DNA of 64,000 bases. It comes from Paralithodes platypus (lineage: Eukaryota; Arthropoda; Malacostraca; Decapoda; Lithodidae). Position numbers and translations under genes: made by a program. The stretch's first letter is position 1. The number at the start of each line of letters is the position of its first letter. The notes below the pieces were generated by a model. The model made no database searches and was not told the DNA's origin. It was given only the letters and a program-made list of their open reading frames with translations. Location: NCBI GenBank assembly GCA_032716605.1, contig CM064560.1:15127297-15191296 (forward strand). Direction: 5' to 3'. Shown here piece after piece: positions 44,862-54,660 of the stretch.

Positions 44862-45590
44862 GGAGATGGGTCGTTTTTATGCTCCCCTTCCTCCCTCATG
44901 TTAAGCCCCATTCGTTTTGATATTATAAGACGTTCGGCCCACTAGTTTGGCGATTTTAAGATTTTTTCCTCATTTCCTTGTCAATATTAAGACCTTTCGT
45001 GCCATTTAGGTGTCGATTTTTTCCTGTCGAGTGAAAGCGAGCCTGAAATTTTCAGAGGAACTGGCCTTCGGCCGAGTCATTTTTCTACCGAAAAATGTAC
45101 ACATTTATCTTAAAAGGGGGTTGGGTCTAGGGGATGTTTTTCTAAGCTTGATAGAAGTCTAGCGAGGAAACTAAAAAATAAAGGAATACATTAATTAAGG
45201 GGAGATTTCCACTCGAGATTATTAAAGATTATCATACATTTGTGATGACTCGTTTAGCTCCATTGTTTTTGAGATTTAAGACGTTCGCCCATTAGTTTGG
45301 CGATTTTAAGAACTGTCGCCCCATTTCTATCAATTTTAAGACTTTTCGTGCCATTTAGGTGTCGACTTTTTCCTGGCGAGCGATAGCGAGCCTGTATTTT
45401 AAGAGGAACCGGCCTTCGGCCGAGACATTTTTCTACCGAAAAATGTACACATTTATCTGGCTTGGAAAGCCGACAGGTTAAGAAAGTAACATTAGGCCTA
45501 TGTGTTCTCTATAAGCTTGATGGCAGTCTAGGGAACACACTAAAAACCTCCCCTTAATGAACTAATCTCGTGTATAATACAAATATAGAG
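44862..45590 (+). repeat. Repeat W, two diverged copies interleaved with U pieces
   Basis: TTTAGGTGTCGA, CGAGCCTG, GCCTTCGGCCGAG and ACCGAAAAATGTACACATTT occur twice (about 45,005-45,110 and 45,355-45,455). Pieces of U (45,222-45,250 and 45,459-45,511) are set into W. Relatives of W lie on both sides of the MITE at 28.4-28.6 kb. No coding. Confidence 0.75.
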
Positions 45591-46033
45591 TACATTGCCT
45601 GCGATTCAACTTGGGCCGAAGTGTATATAAACCGACAGGCTGATAAAAGAACTCTGTGTTCTCTTGATGTTTGGGATCGAACCTGGACCAATGGGAGTGT
45701 TTGCCCTAGGTTTGTTTATATTTACTGCACCACCACCCTTCAAAACCTGGGCCAATGGGAGTGTTTGCCCTAGGTTTGGTTTATATTTGCTGCACCACCA
45801 CCCTTCAAAACCTGGACCAATGGGAGTGTTTGCCCTAGGTTTGGTTTTATATTTACTGCACCACCACCCTTCAAAACCTGGACCAATGGGAGTGTTTGCC
45901 CTAGGGTTTGGTTTATATTTACTGCACCACCACCCTTCCTATCTACAGCATACAGTTCTTCAATTTGCCCTAGGTTTGGTTTATATTTACTGCACCACCA
46001 CCCTTCAAAACCTGGACCAATGGGAGTGTTTGC
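45591..46033 (+). repeat. End of U and satellite B array, third block
   Basis: TGCGATTCAACTTGGGCCG leads into about five satellite B monomers. One monomer is interrupted at about 45,939-45,962 by an unrelated 25-bp sequence. The array stops at a MITE-like element. Confidence 0.85.
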
Positions 46034-46226
46034 TTTCAGGCTATTAGGAAGTTGGAGCCGTAAACATCGATGCAAAACATAAATACAGTAATGATGTAGG
46101 TTTCTGATGGATAAAAATTATGATTATTAGAATTTAATGGGTTTATAAATGCACTACAACATAATTTTAGCTGGTAATTCTGCTAAATATCGATTTCTAC
46201 GGCTCCAACTTCCTTATAGCCTGAAA
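46034..46226. mobile_element. Small TIR element (MITE-like)
   Basis: The left end TTTCAGGCTATTAGGAAG, continuing TTGGAGCCGTA, is the inverted complement of the right end near 46,190-46,226 with a few differences. The length is about 193 bp. No clear target duplication was identified. Confidence 0.65.
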
Positions 46227-46319
46227 CTCGTAAGTGGTTAATTATACTAGGGTGGACCTCTTACCTCTGGATGGTAGAATGGGAAGCTGGTGTGGGTCCT
46301 TCTCCTTATATACCCAGGA

Positions 46320-46935
46320 TCAAGTATGGCCTTAGTACCCCGCTACTTTCATTGATCCATATTGAGGCTTTACCTTTTATGACTACTCTTTGATTTCTGT
46401 CCTGGAGCCAATTTTCTATCCATTTCAACACACCGTCTTGTATTCCATGCGCTTTTAGTTTTATCAATAAACGTTTGTGGGGAACTTTGTCAAAGGCGTT
46501 TTGAAAATCAAGGTATATAATATCTACAGCTTTACTCTCATCATATAGGTTGAGGATATCGTGGAAGAAGTCTAAGAGGTTTGTTAAGCAGGAGCGTTTA
46601 TTACGGAAACCGTGTTGAGTATCTTTATGTATGTTGTTTTTACTGCACCACCACCCTTCAAAACCTGGACCAATGGGAGTGTTTTGAGGTTAAGCTTATT
46701 GGACGATAGTTACTAGGTTGGGATTTGTTACCTTTTGTTAATATCGGTGTTACGTTGGCGAGCTTCCACTGATCAGGCATAGTCCCAGACTGTAATGATT
46801 TATTGAATAGCAATGCCAGTGGTTTAGAGAGCTCATACTTAGCTTCCTTTAGAACTCTAGGCGAGATCGTATCAGGTCCAGGCGATTTATTTACCTTGAG
46901 TTTATGTAAACATTTCAAAACTTCTCTCTCTGTAA
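46320..46935 (-). mobile_element. CR1-like LINE copy 3 with a satellite B monomer inside
   Basis: Minus strand: KVNKSPGPDTISPRVLKEA, NYRPISLTS, then about 44 bp of satellite B (46,640-46,683) in place of roughly 58 bp of LINE (copy 1 positions about 4,887-4,944), then QHGFRNKRSC, YLDFQNAFDKVPH and KAHGIQDGVLKWIENWL. Copy 3 keeps the A that copy 1 has lost near 5130. Confidence 0.85.
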
Positions 46936-46977
46936 TGCTGATACTGCTTAGAACGTCAAAATTATCTATCTGAACCG

Positions 46978-47140
46978 GAGAGAGAGAAAGAGAGAGTGTG
47001 TTTTGTATCGGTGTGTGTGTGTGTGTGTGTTAAGCGAGAGATTTAGAAAGTAGGTACAGTACATGGACCTTGGGTATATATGTGTGTGTGTATGTATGTA
47101 TGTGGGTATGTGTGTGTACGTAATGTGGGTATGTGTGTGT
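46978..47140 (+). repeat. GA, GT and GTAT microsatellites
   Basis: (GA)n near 46,980, (GT)n near 47,010-47,030 and a looser GTGTGTATGTAT stretch to about 47,140. Confidence 0.85.
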
Positions 47141-47328
47141 ATTTATTATCCCGTTCATGTCACCAACACACAGACTCCTACTACATAGTCAGTTCAATGC
47201 TGACGTCACTGCCCTAGTCCATTTTCCCTCCCACTCCCCGGGACTCGCACCCCCCGTCCTCCCTTTCTCTCCCACTCCCCCCCTCCGATGAGTCCACCGA
47301 GAGTACTCTAGTGGCCTTGCCCATTCCA

Positions 47329-47363
47329 AGGTTAAGAGATACAAAGTTTGTATCTCTTAACCT
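47329..47363. repeat. Perfect 17-bp palindrome at the assembly gap
   Basis: AGGTTAAGAGATACAAA, one G, then the exact reverse complement ending at the last base before the Ns. Confidence 0.9.
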
Positions 47364-47463
47364 NNNNNNNNNNNNNNNNNNNNNNNNNNNNNNNNNNNNN
47401 NNNNNNNNNNNNNNNNNNNNNNNNNNNNNNNNNNNNNNNNNNNNNNNNNNNNNNNNNNNNNNN
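47364..47463. other. Assembly gap (100 N)
   Basis: A run of N of standard scaffold size, so the true distance is unknown. The integrase to its right starts mid-gene. Confidence 0.98.
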
Positions 47464-47465
47464 AA

Positions 47466-48701
47466 AGTGATCAAGGAACTAATTTTACCTCTAACATTTT
47501 TCAGCAGTCCCTGAAGGAGTTGGGTATCGAGCATGTTAAGTCTAGCACCTACCACCAGAGTCAAGGGTTTCTCGAACGATATCATCAGACATTAAAGGGA
47601 ATGTTACGTAAGTATTGTACAGAGACCAGAGTTGAGTGGGATAAGGGGGTACCTTTTCTTTTAATTGCTACTCGTGAGGTTCCCACTGAATCCCTGGGTT
47701 TTTCCCCTAATGAGCTAGTTTTCGGTCACCAGGTAAGAGGTCCTTTGCAACTATTGCAGGATAGCCTAGTTGGCCAGGAGGGGAACCAAAACCTCCTCAA
47801 GTATGTTTCAGATTTCAAAACCCGGCTGAGATCCTCATGTGAGTTTGCCGCTCAAAACTTGACCGTGGCTAAAAGCTCCATGAAGAAATGGTATGACAGA
47901 AAAGCCCATGAGAGGGAGTTTCAGCCCGGTGATGAGGTTTTGGTCCTGCTCCCCCTTTTTGGCCAACCTTTATCTGCAAAGTTCAGGGGCCCATATAAGA
48001 TCATTCGGAGGGTGAGCATTACCGATTATCTAGTAACTACCCCAGACAGGAGAAAGCCCACGCAAGTATTCCATATAAATATGTTGAAATCCTACCATAG
48101 GTCCCCTGATTCCTCTCTTCCAGATTCTCCCACTGTGGCAGTGAATGTCAGGACCTGTGAACAGCCTGGTGCGGACGAAGTCTTCAGTTCTCTTACTGAC
48201 CCGCAACAGACTGTTCCAGAGCCTGAAGGTATCCATGCAGACTTTGACTTGTCATGTAGCCTATCCAACTTTCAGTATAATTCAGTGGCTTGGAGGGAAT
48301 TACCATCTAAACTATGTCATCTTCCCTCTGATCAAGCGAACCAACTAATCTCTGTTTTAACTCAGTCTCCCAGTGTGTTCCGTGATACTCCAGGGCTCAC
48401 TTCTTTGACCGTGCACGACGTCGACGTAGGGGATGCAACTCCCATTAAACTATCCCCCTACCGTGTCTCGCCACAACGCAGGAGTATACTGCAGGTCGAG
48501 CTTGACTTTATGTTGTCTAACGAACTGATCAAAAGGGCCTTAAGCCAGTGGAGTAGTCCGATCATACTTGTGCCAAAGCCAGACGGGAGCCATAGGTTTT
48601 GTAGGGACTATAGGCAAGTTAATGCTGTCACAAAGAACGATACCTACCCACTGCCACGGATCAAAGATTGCATTTACCAGGTTGGCCTCATACAGCAGTA
48701 A
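47466..48701 (+). pseudogene. pol: Integrase C-terminal half fused to RT N-terminus
   Basis: One open frame. Integrase: SDQGTNFTS (second catalytic Asp), then TYHQSQGFLERYHQTLKG with the catalytic Glu, then GDEVLVLLPL, FRGPYKIIRR (GPY/F module) and VFHINMLKSYH. A linker of about 130 residues follows, then RT: LTVHDVDVGDATPIK, SPIILVPKPDGSHRFCRDYR, NAVTKNDTYPLPRI. The frame ends at 48,701 by a shift; SKFNLMRGFWQLAL continues in another frame to about 48,766, with Asn where the first catalytic Asp of RT is expected. Further remnants (NNAPATF) reach about 48,835. The first integrase Asp lies in or beyond the gap. Confidence 0.88.
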
Positions 48702-48987
48702 GTTTAACTTAATGAGAGGATTTTGGCAATTAGCTCTCCCTTGTAGCGAGGTAAATATCATGCTTTAGTAGTGCGCTGTCAAGCCTTCAGCTGTGAGATG
48801 CCTTGCAGTTCGAATAACGCTCCAGCTACGTTCCGGCTATGTTCTGATGTGGTACCTGGAGACGTTGCTTACTTTGGGTGATATCCTTATTATATCCTCA
48901 TTATACTCTTGCTGTTGCCAATCTGGTGGTGAATCTATTTATGTATAATGTTTAATATTATGTACTATACTCCTTAAACTCTTTTCT

Positions 48988-48999
48988 AGGGGGGAGGTC
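48988..48999 (+). promoter_or_regulatory. Polypurine tract
   Basis: AGGGGGGAGG immediately precedes the inferred LTR start (TGACATACGG at 49,000). Such tracts prime plus-strand DNA synthesis in LTR elements. Confidence 0.65.
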
Positions 49000-50426
49000 T
49001 GACATACGGAGCCCTGTATGTTAATTTAAGAGTTAGAATTAGAGTTGAAGGAGGTTCAAACTACCCAAACGGGGAAGCAAACTAGCGAGCGAACTAGCGA
49101 GTGGGGAAACCAGCTCGCCCGCATACCAGCAAACTAGCCTTCACACCTGCGTGCGTCATAGGGGACCTGCAAACTACTTCGATGACGCTATGACGTATGA
49201 TCGACGCCAGGAGCTGTGATTGGACCATGCACCTGCTATGCAACTCGAGGAGCTGTGATTGGAGCGGGCACCACCCCCCGCCTCCTGATTCGTTCCTACA
49301 CCATCATTGTTTAGTATATAAGACCCGAGTTGTGGGCATTCAAATCAGTCTCATTTGGAGTTGGGGAAGGTGAACTTGCAGCTGGAGGAAGACGGGGTGA
49401 AGTATTATAATGGGATTGTGACTGTCAGTCAGATTATATGTGTGTGTTAAGTGTGTTCGGTGTAAACACTTACGTTATGTTGGTTAGTGAGATATGTGAT
49501 TGGGATTTAACGTTAACGCTATTATTATGTACTTAACTATTTTAGTTGACTAACTTGTGGACTAAAGCAACTCTTTAAGTAATTGGGTTATGATGAAAGT
49601 AATACTATTGTTTGATATTAATACTTACGAGTTCTTTCATTTTCTTTGAATTAAGCTTACATTGCTTAACGGTGCTTAGTACGGTGATGCTATTGTCTCG
49701 TATTAGTAATATCGCCTTAGACTAACATGGCTGTGTTAATATTACTTCTAGAGATTTCCTAAGCTGAAGAAAATTCTTTTGCTTCAAAATATTATATTTT
49801 GCTTTTCATATTATTTGAGTGAGACCTGAATCGAATCTATGAAGCGATCCTGTAACTTTATTTACTCATAATCAAACCTCAATGTTACGTGGTTAAGAAA
49901 TACATTTAACTAATTATTAAATATATATCTAACTTTTTATGTGACTATGATATTACTCCTGATGATAATAATAATATAATCCTATTAACGTAAGACAAGA
50001 ATCAAGAATAATTACATTAAATATAAATAAAAGGACATATAAGAAAACTATCTATTCATTTCAAAAAGGGTAAGAGACGGAAATATTCTTACTTTAATAT
50101 TTATCTTTCAAGACTTTTTATAAAATTAATAGTCCTTCTTTAGCTATAACTTATTCGGTTCATAACCATAGCCTACTAAGCTTCGGTTAAATAATAATTC
50201 TTTATAAATACTACATGACTTTAATTAGTTTCAGTATTTTTCATAATTAAAGAGTATCAGTCAATAAAGGATACTAAGTCCTAAGATCCAAAAGGAAAGG
50301 AAGCAACAACAGGAAATTATTTTATTAGATTTTACTTTTGTTTTGCCTTCAGCTGACTGATACCTTAATATATATCTCTGTGCTATCTAGATTCATCAAG
50401 TTAACCACTTGAGGATCAAGATACAT

Positions 50427-50430
<4 letters not shown>
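49000..50430 (+). repeat. LTR of the Gmr1-like element (right end uncertain)
   Basis: It starts with TG after the polypurine tract and contains a TATA box and initiator. An AGCGAGCGAACTAGCGAG stretch near 49,083 is locally repetitive. Beyond about 49.6 kb it is AT-rich with no landmark, so the true end may be well before the (TA)n at 50.43 kb. Confidence 0.5.
49315..49349 (+). promoter_or_regulatory. LTR core promoter: TATA box and TCAGT initiator
   Basis: TATATAAG at 49,315-49,322 lies 30 bp upstream of TCAGT at 49,345-49,349, the arthropod initiator consensus, giving normal TATA-to-start spacing. Transcription would start near 49,347 and run rightward. Confidence 0.65.
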
Positions 50431-50514
<84 letters not shown>

Positions 50515-50535
50515 TATATATACAATTATACATAT
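50431..50535. repeat. (TA)n microsatellite
   Basis: A long pure TA run, followed by a degenerate TA-rich stretch to about 50,560. Confidence 0.93.
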
Positions 50536-50706
50536 TATTTATATATATATATGTTTTACATAAACTGCCATAATGTGTCTTGCTTCTTACAGGTTAACAT
50601 TACAATTGTAAACTCATACACTAAAGACTATATTAGCTTTAGTAATTATTAAAATATTTGAATTATATTATTAAATACATTAGCAGTGTTAATACTGTAT
50701 ACTGAC

Positions 50707-51001
50707 CTAGAGGTTGTGGAGCAGTGTTCCTGCTCCAGCACTCAGTGATGGGTCCAGCCTCGGGGTCCTGCCATGTTTGTACAGCGGCCTTGTATTGTTG
50801 ACAGCTTCCCATGTAAACAAAGCAGAATGTGTTGATAGATGGGTCTGGTTCAGACTTGAGGGCGCAGATAAGATCACTGGTGGCCTGCAAGGTCCGGGGA
50901 GTCTCAAGGTCGAGGAGGCTCCTGGACACATTGATCTTGTCCCAACATTGAGAACCTCCAAGGGCTTCCATGAAATACATCATCAGCACCATTACCACCA
51001 T
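50707..51001 (-). CDS. Candidate host exon: N-terminus of a secreted Cys-containing protein
   Basis: From ATG at 51,001 (minus) the peptide starts with a hydrophobic, Met-rich segment (MVVMVLMMYFMEALGG) that could be a signal peptide. A mature part with five to six Cys follows (SQCWDK, LICALK, FCFVYMGSCQQY, ECWSRN). The frame reaches CTCTAG followed by GTCAGT, a good splice donor, at 50,707/50,706. The same frame is open 20 codons upstream of this ATG, so an earlier start is possible. I do not recognise the family and no second exon was identified. It does not resemble any transposon protein here. It may be a real gene's first exon or chance. Confidence 0.4.
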
Positions 51002-51037
51002 TAACCCTGGTGCACTATCAAGGTTGCATTTGGGCAA

Positions 51038-51054
51038 CCAACGCATGCGCAAAA
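51038..51054 (-). promoter_or_regulatory. NRF-1-like palindrome upstream of the candidate exon
   Basis: TTGCGCATGCGTTGG lies about 40 bp upstream of the candidate ATG. TGCGCATGCG is close to the NRF-1 consensus found in many animal core promoters. No TATA box is apparent. GC content is locally raised at 51.06-51.18 kb. Confidence 0.35.
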
Positions 51055-51199
51055 ACGATTATTTTCATGCCACTCAGCCCTGGCGGGCAATATCTTGGTT
51101 CTCGGACTGCGCCAGGGCAGTCTGAGGCATGCCTCGATGGTGAGTAGACCTACGCCGCTCCAGCTCCAGCTCAGCAAGTTTTCCGGTTGCATTGGTGCA

Positions 51200-51732
51200 A
51201 CTGCGATAGGAAGTAATTACCTTTTGTGTTTATGCAATACTTGCATATTTAGGCAGATTGTGAGCCATATATAGTAACTAGGTCTATGATATTTCGACCG
51301 TAATGCATGTAAGCCTAATCCAACAGGATCGGCCATATTGGTTTGGGTAGGGTAGGCCTATGCTGGACTAGAGGCTCTGAAACCTGATAGGAAATATTTC
51401 CAATTTTGCAAAACTTTCACATTTGATGCTGGTATTTGAATATATTGTGGCTATATATATTTTGTTAATTAAATATGATAGAATAACTTACTTTTGCCTT
51501 AAACCTGAGAGTATACTAAGGAATGATAGGTTAATGTTGTGTAGGAAGGATAATGCAAAATACCAAATGGTTATGGAGATATGGATTTTTAAAGTGGCAG
51601 TAGCAAATGTGCAACAGCGATAGATGAATATCTCACTTTTGGAGCGATAGTGATCCAGGGTTAAGTAGTCGGTGAAAGGTACCATGATTGTCATCCTTGT
51701 TATGAAATCTGTTGAGAGAGTATACTGTATAT
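51200..51732. other. Noncoding interval
   Basis: No recognised gene or repeat. A short open frame at 51,423-51,623 has no supporting features. Confidence 0.35.
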
Positions 51733-51735
51733 ATA

Positions 51736-51793
<58 letters not shown>
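51733..51793. repeat. (TA)n microsatellite
   Basis: A near-pure TA run. Open frames across it (IYIYIY) are artefacts. Confidence 0.93.
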
Positions 51794-51798
<5 letters not shown>

Positions 51799-52282
51799 AC
51801 GGTCCCATTCCTATTTTGTCCAGCTCTCCAACCCATAACTGGCACATTTTCTGGAATTTACAAAAACAAATCTTGCAGAAGTAGGTCAACATCCATTTTA
51901 CTTTAGTGGTGTATGGCTGTAATTTTGCCGGCATTTTCCATAGAGTTTTCTGATACAGTATATTACAATTGCTCTAATTTCAATTATTATGGTGTTACAG
52001 CAGATAAATGGGTACTTTAATGCTCATAAGTGAAATAGTGTACACACTATTCACTTTCTTTATGTATGATTTTACTTGTGCAAAAATGGTTGAAATGTTC
52101 AGAAATTCAATTATAAACAACAATTATTTTTACCTTTCAGATGTTATGCTACATAAAAGATGAAACCTTAATGTTTTAGGATTTGTTCTATCAGATCATG
52201 CATTACATATAATTATGAAATATCAATTAACATGTCGTGCTATTTACTTCCAGGTGAAAAATAGGGATAACGAGTTCACAAC
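51794..52282. other. Noncoding interval
   Basis: Nothing recognised; AT-rich sequence leading to the pseudogene. Confidence 0.35.
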
Positions 52283-53209
52283 ATGGAACCTGCCTTCAGA
52301 GCAAAAAGATCATCATCCAAGGATGAAGTTTATGTCAGGTTTTGGTCAGTTATGCTGGATGATAATAATTTTCTAGCCATGAAACCAAAGTGTCACAGAA
52401 CGTTTAGGAACAACTATGCTCACAAACAAAGTGTAGCACAGCACATGGCAGCCTATCCTTGTATGATTATAAAAAGACAACATGCAATACACCAGAAAGC
52501 CAATTAATTATAGGATGATGATATACTAGTAAAGATTCAAGGCCATGAAAAAGAGTCAATAGATATGATTGCTGTAGATTTTCGGTATCACAAGTCATGT
52601 ATAAATAATGTCATGAAAAGACGGCCAACACAAAGTTCAGTTTCCGTTAATCGTGTTAAAGATGATGCTTTTTCAAAACTAGTGTCTGAAATTACAAATC
52701 CCTTAATAAAAGAAATATTTGTGTTTCTACATTAATCAGCTGCGAAAAAGATACATGGAAATCCTTCAAGAAACTGAAGTAGGCAATGCAAATTTATATA
52801 AAACAGATAGATTTCAAAAGCATCTAGTTGATCACTTCAGGAATGATATCTAGATAGTGCCTCACATAGGCAAGCTTGGTCTGTTCATCAAATATAACTG
52901 TAATGTGTTCTCTAGTGGCTAGACTCTGGCACATGCCCCATTTGTTTTATTGGGGGTGGCCGACTCGAGACAGAGCCCGAACAGGGACAACACAACACAA
53001 AAACAAACCCTAAAACCACACACATCTCGGTCGTCCAAGACAAAAATCCAGAAACCCAGGCCCACTTGGGATCCCCAGCAAAATATTTCCATGTCCCAGA
53101 TTTCCCTGAGAGGCTCCTATTTCCACAGGCAGATATGCAGCGAAGCCGTACCACCACAAGCCCGCCCACCATGCATCCAGGTGCACCCTTTATATATGCC
53201 ATATTATGT

Positions 53210-53360
53210 GGATAAAAAACATCTGAGGAAGAGCACTTTCTTGACAACGTTTCGCAGATAGCTTCATCAGGTCACTATCTGCGAAACGTTGTCAATAAAG
53301 TGCTCTTCCTCAGATGGTGTTTTTTATCCATTCTGTCTACTTTTCAAGTACCACTCAACA
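53210..53360. mobile_element. Short insertion with inverted halves and hammerhead-like core, Penelope-like remnant?
   Basis: Flanked by an 11-bp duplication CCATATTATGT (53,199-53,209 and 53,361-53,371). The first 110 bp form a near-perfect hairpin with arms of about 50 bp around a loop of about 13 bp. On the minus strand the loop region reads CTGATGAAGCTATCTGC then GAAACG, matching the hammerhead ribozyme core CUGAUGA...GAAA. Penelope-like elements are known to carry hammerhead motifs and inverted partial copies, so I infer that origin. The related insertion at 58.9 kb supports mobility. Confidence 0.6.
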
Positions 53361-53468
53361 CCATATTATGTCTCACTCCCTAAGAACAAGGCCTCACGGG
53401 CTTCACTGTGTTCAGCGGTAGAATGTACAGGTTCTCAGCCTATGCCCGAGAGGGATTAGTAGGAATGT

Positions 53469-53487
53469 AGAAAAAAAAAAAAAAAAA
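53469..53487 (+). repeat. Poly(A) run
   Basis: About 18 A residues on the plus strand. They may be the tail of a small retroposed piece. Confidence 0.8.
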
Positions 53488-54173
53488 CGGCTCCCCGGGC
53501 CAGACACCTAATGGACTAATATCTAGTCCAACTGGCACTCGACCCCCTCTCCCAAAAGACCACATTTTCACTCATCTAATCACTAGCATTCTCCATTCAT
53601 TCCTATTTATTACCACTTCTCTTGCCTGATCTATAGTCATTCCTCCATCTTCCAACGCTTCTCCTACACAGTTTCTCCATCTCGATGGAGGTCTTCCTAC
53701 CCCTCTACCTCCCCTTTTATCTAACTCACATATTCTCTTTGTAAGCCTTTTATCTTCCATTCGCTCAACATGTCCATACCAGCTCACTCAGCCCCCTTCT
53801 GTCCACTCTGGCCGACACATATTCCTGCTGCCACACTCTCCTACGTATCTCTTCATTCAATCAGTATATACGAGTCACTCCACACATACTCCTCAAACAG
53901 CTCATCTCCATCACATCCAGTTTTCTTCACACCGTTGTCTTGAGAGCCCATGTTACAGCCCCATTCATCACTGTTGGTACAACAATCCCTTGATACAGTG
54001 CACTTTTATATTCAATTCCGACATTTCTCACCTTCCACATACTTCCCATTGCTCCGAAAACGTGTTTTCCTCCACATACTCTCTGAAGAATGATATCAAT
54101 TGCAAGAATTATATGAATCAGAAATACAAGTAGAATCTGATGAAAGTTACAATGATGACAACCAAGTTTTTAA

Positions 54174-54380
54174 CCCGTCCAGTACCAGGGACGTCCTCTA
54201 TGTCATATTCTGGAAACTATTAGACGATTTTGTTCAGCTTAGCAAGGACCACTAACAATAATTTAACTTCAAATCATCTTAACCAAACCTTTTAACTACC
54301 ACAGATCCTTACCAACCTGCATAAAATCTTCTAAATATAGCTAGACTTAAATATAAGACACGTCGCTGGTACTCAAAGGG
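54174..54380. mobile_element. TTAA MITE, family M1, copy 2
   Basis: It shares the inner blocks TATTAGACGATTTTGTTCAG and CTGCATAAAATC with the MITE at 28.4 kb. The ends are CCCGTCCAG and (inverted) CCCTTTGAGTACC. TTAA lies at 54,170-54,173; the right flank reads ATAA, probably a mutated duplicate. Confidence 0.7.
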
Positions 54381-54660
54381 ATAAGAATTCAGACTGACTG
54401 CTTTGGTTTGTCAAAACATCAGAGGTCATTGATGACAGAAAAAGCTGAAGTGCAACCGGACAGAAAAATAACTGATGTAAGAGCAATGCCATTACAGGCC
54501 AAAGATGAAGTTGAAATTTCTCCTGAGCTAAAGATGTTATTTATTATTACTATTATATGAGATGCCAAAGCCTCCCACCAGGGTTCAGAAACACCAAGAA
54601 GATGAATCCACACAAAACACCCGGAGGCACTGGAGAGAGACTACGGCAACTAAGAAGAAG

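Larger units (their letters stand above)
47464..50430 (+). mobile_element. Ty3/gypsy element with IN-RT order (Gmr1-like), partial
   Basis: The C-terminal half of integrase is followed in the same frame by the start of RT, then decayed RT, a polypurine tract and an LTR. Integrase upstream of RT is the Ty1/copia order, but both domains look like Ty3/gypsy (GPY module, gypsy-type RT). That combination is known from the Gmr1 group. The right LTR boundary is not determined. Confidence 0.75.
52851..54087 (-). mobile_element. LINE fragment inserted with 10-bp target duplication
   Basis: GAATGATATC flanks both sides (52,841-52,850 and 54,088-54,097). On the minus strand it carries the last part of an RT protein (54,085-53,572) with 1-nt shifts, then a long 3' region. 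The C-terminal pattern GALYQ-like, EMSCLRSMCGVTR, WYGHVERMEDKRL and GRPPSRWRN is widespread in one group of arthropod non-LTR elements. The 3' region hosts a further insertion (53,210-53,360) and a plus-strand poly(A) run. Confidence 0.75.
52283..54660 (+). pseudogene. Pseudogene of an unidentified multicopy invertebrate protein, split by insertions
   Basis: Coding-like fragments follow each other in different frames: KCHRTFRNNYAHKQSVAQ (52,380-52,440), KKTTCNTPESQLI reached after a shift near 52,470, IQGHEKESIDMIAVDFRYHK followed by SCINNVMKRR (52,530-52,625), and LRKRYMEILQETE to about 52,850. After a LINE insertion the frame resumes with LQELYESEIQVESDESYND (54,098-54,165), is split again by a MITE, and fades by 54.66 kb. 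The combination of a short Cys pair and a D..YH..C motif resembles uncharacterised proteins that are multicopy in aquatic invertebrates. Function is unknown, and a transposon origin is possible. Confidence 0.4.

Noticed and set aside
35067..46033. Centromere or telomere
   Set aside because: Satellites alone are not evidence; no telomeric repeat and no kilobase-scale homogeneous higher-order array.
51672..51906. Frames with IYIYIY repeats
   Set aside because: Translation of the (TA)n microsatellite.
52912..53261. Open frames of about 100-110 codons on both strands
   Set aside because: They lie in the 3' region of a LINE fragment and run into the hairpin insertion; no conserved motif.
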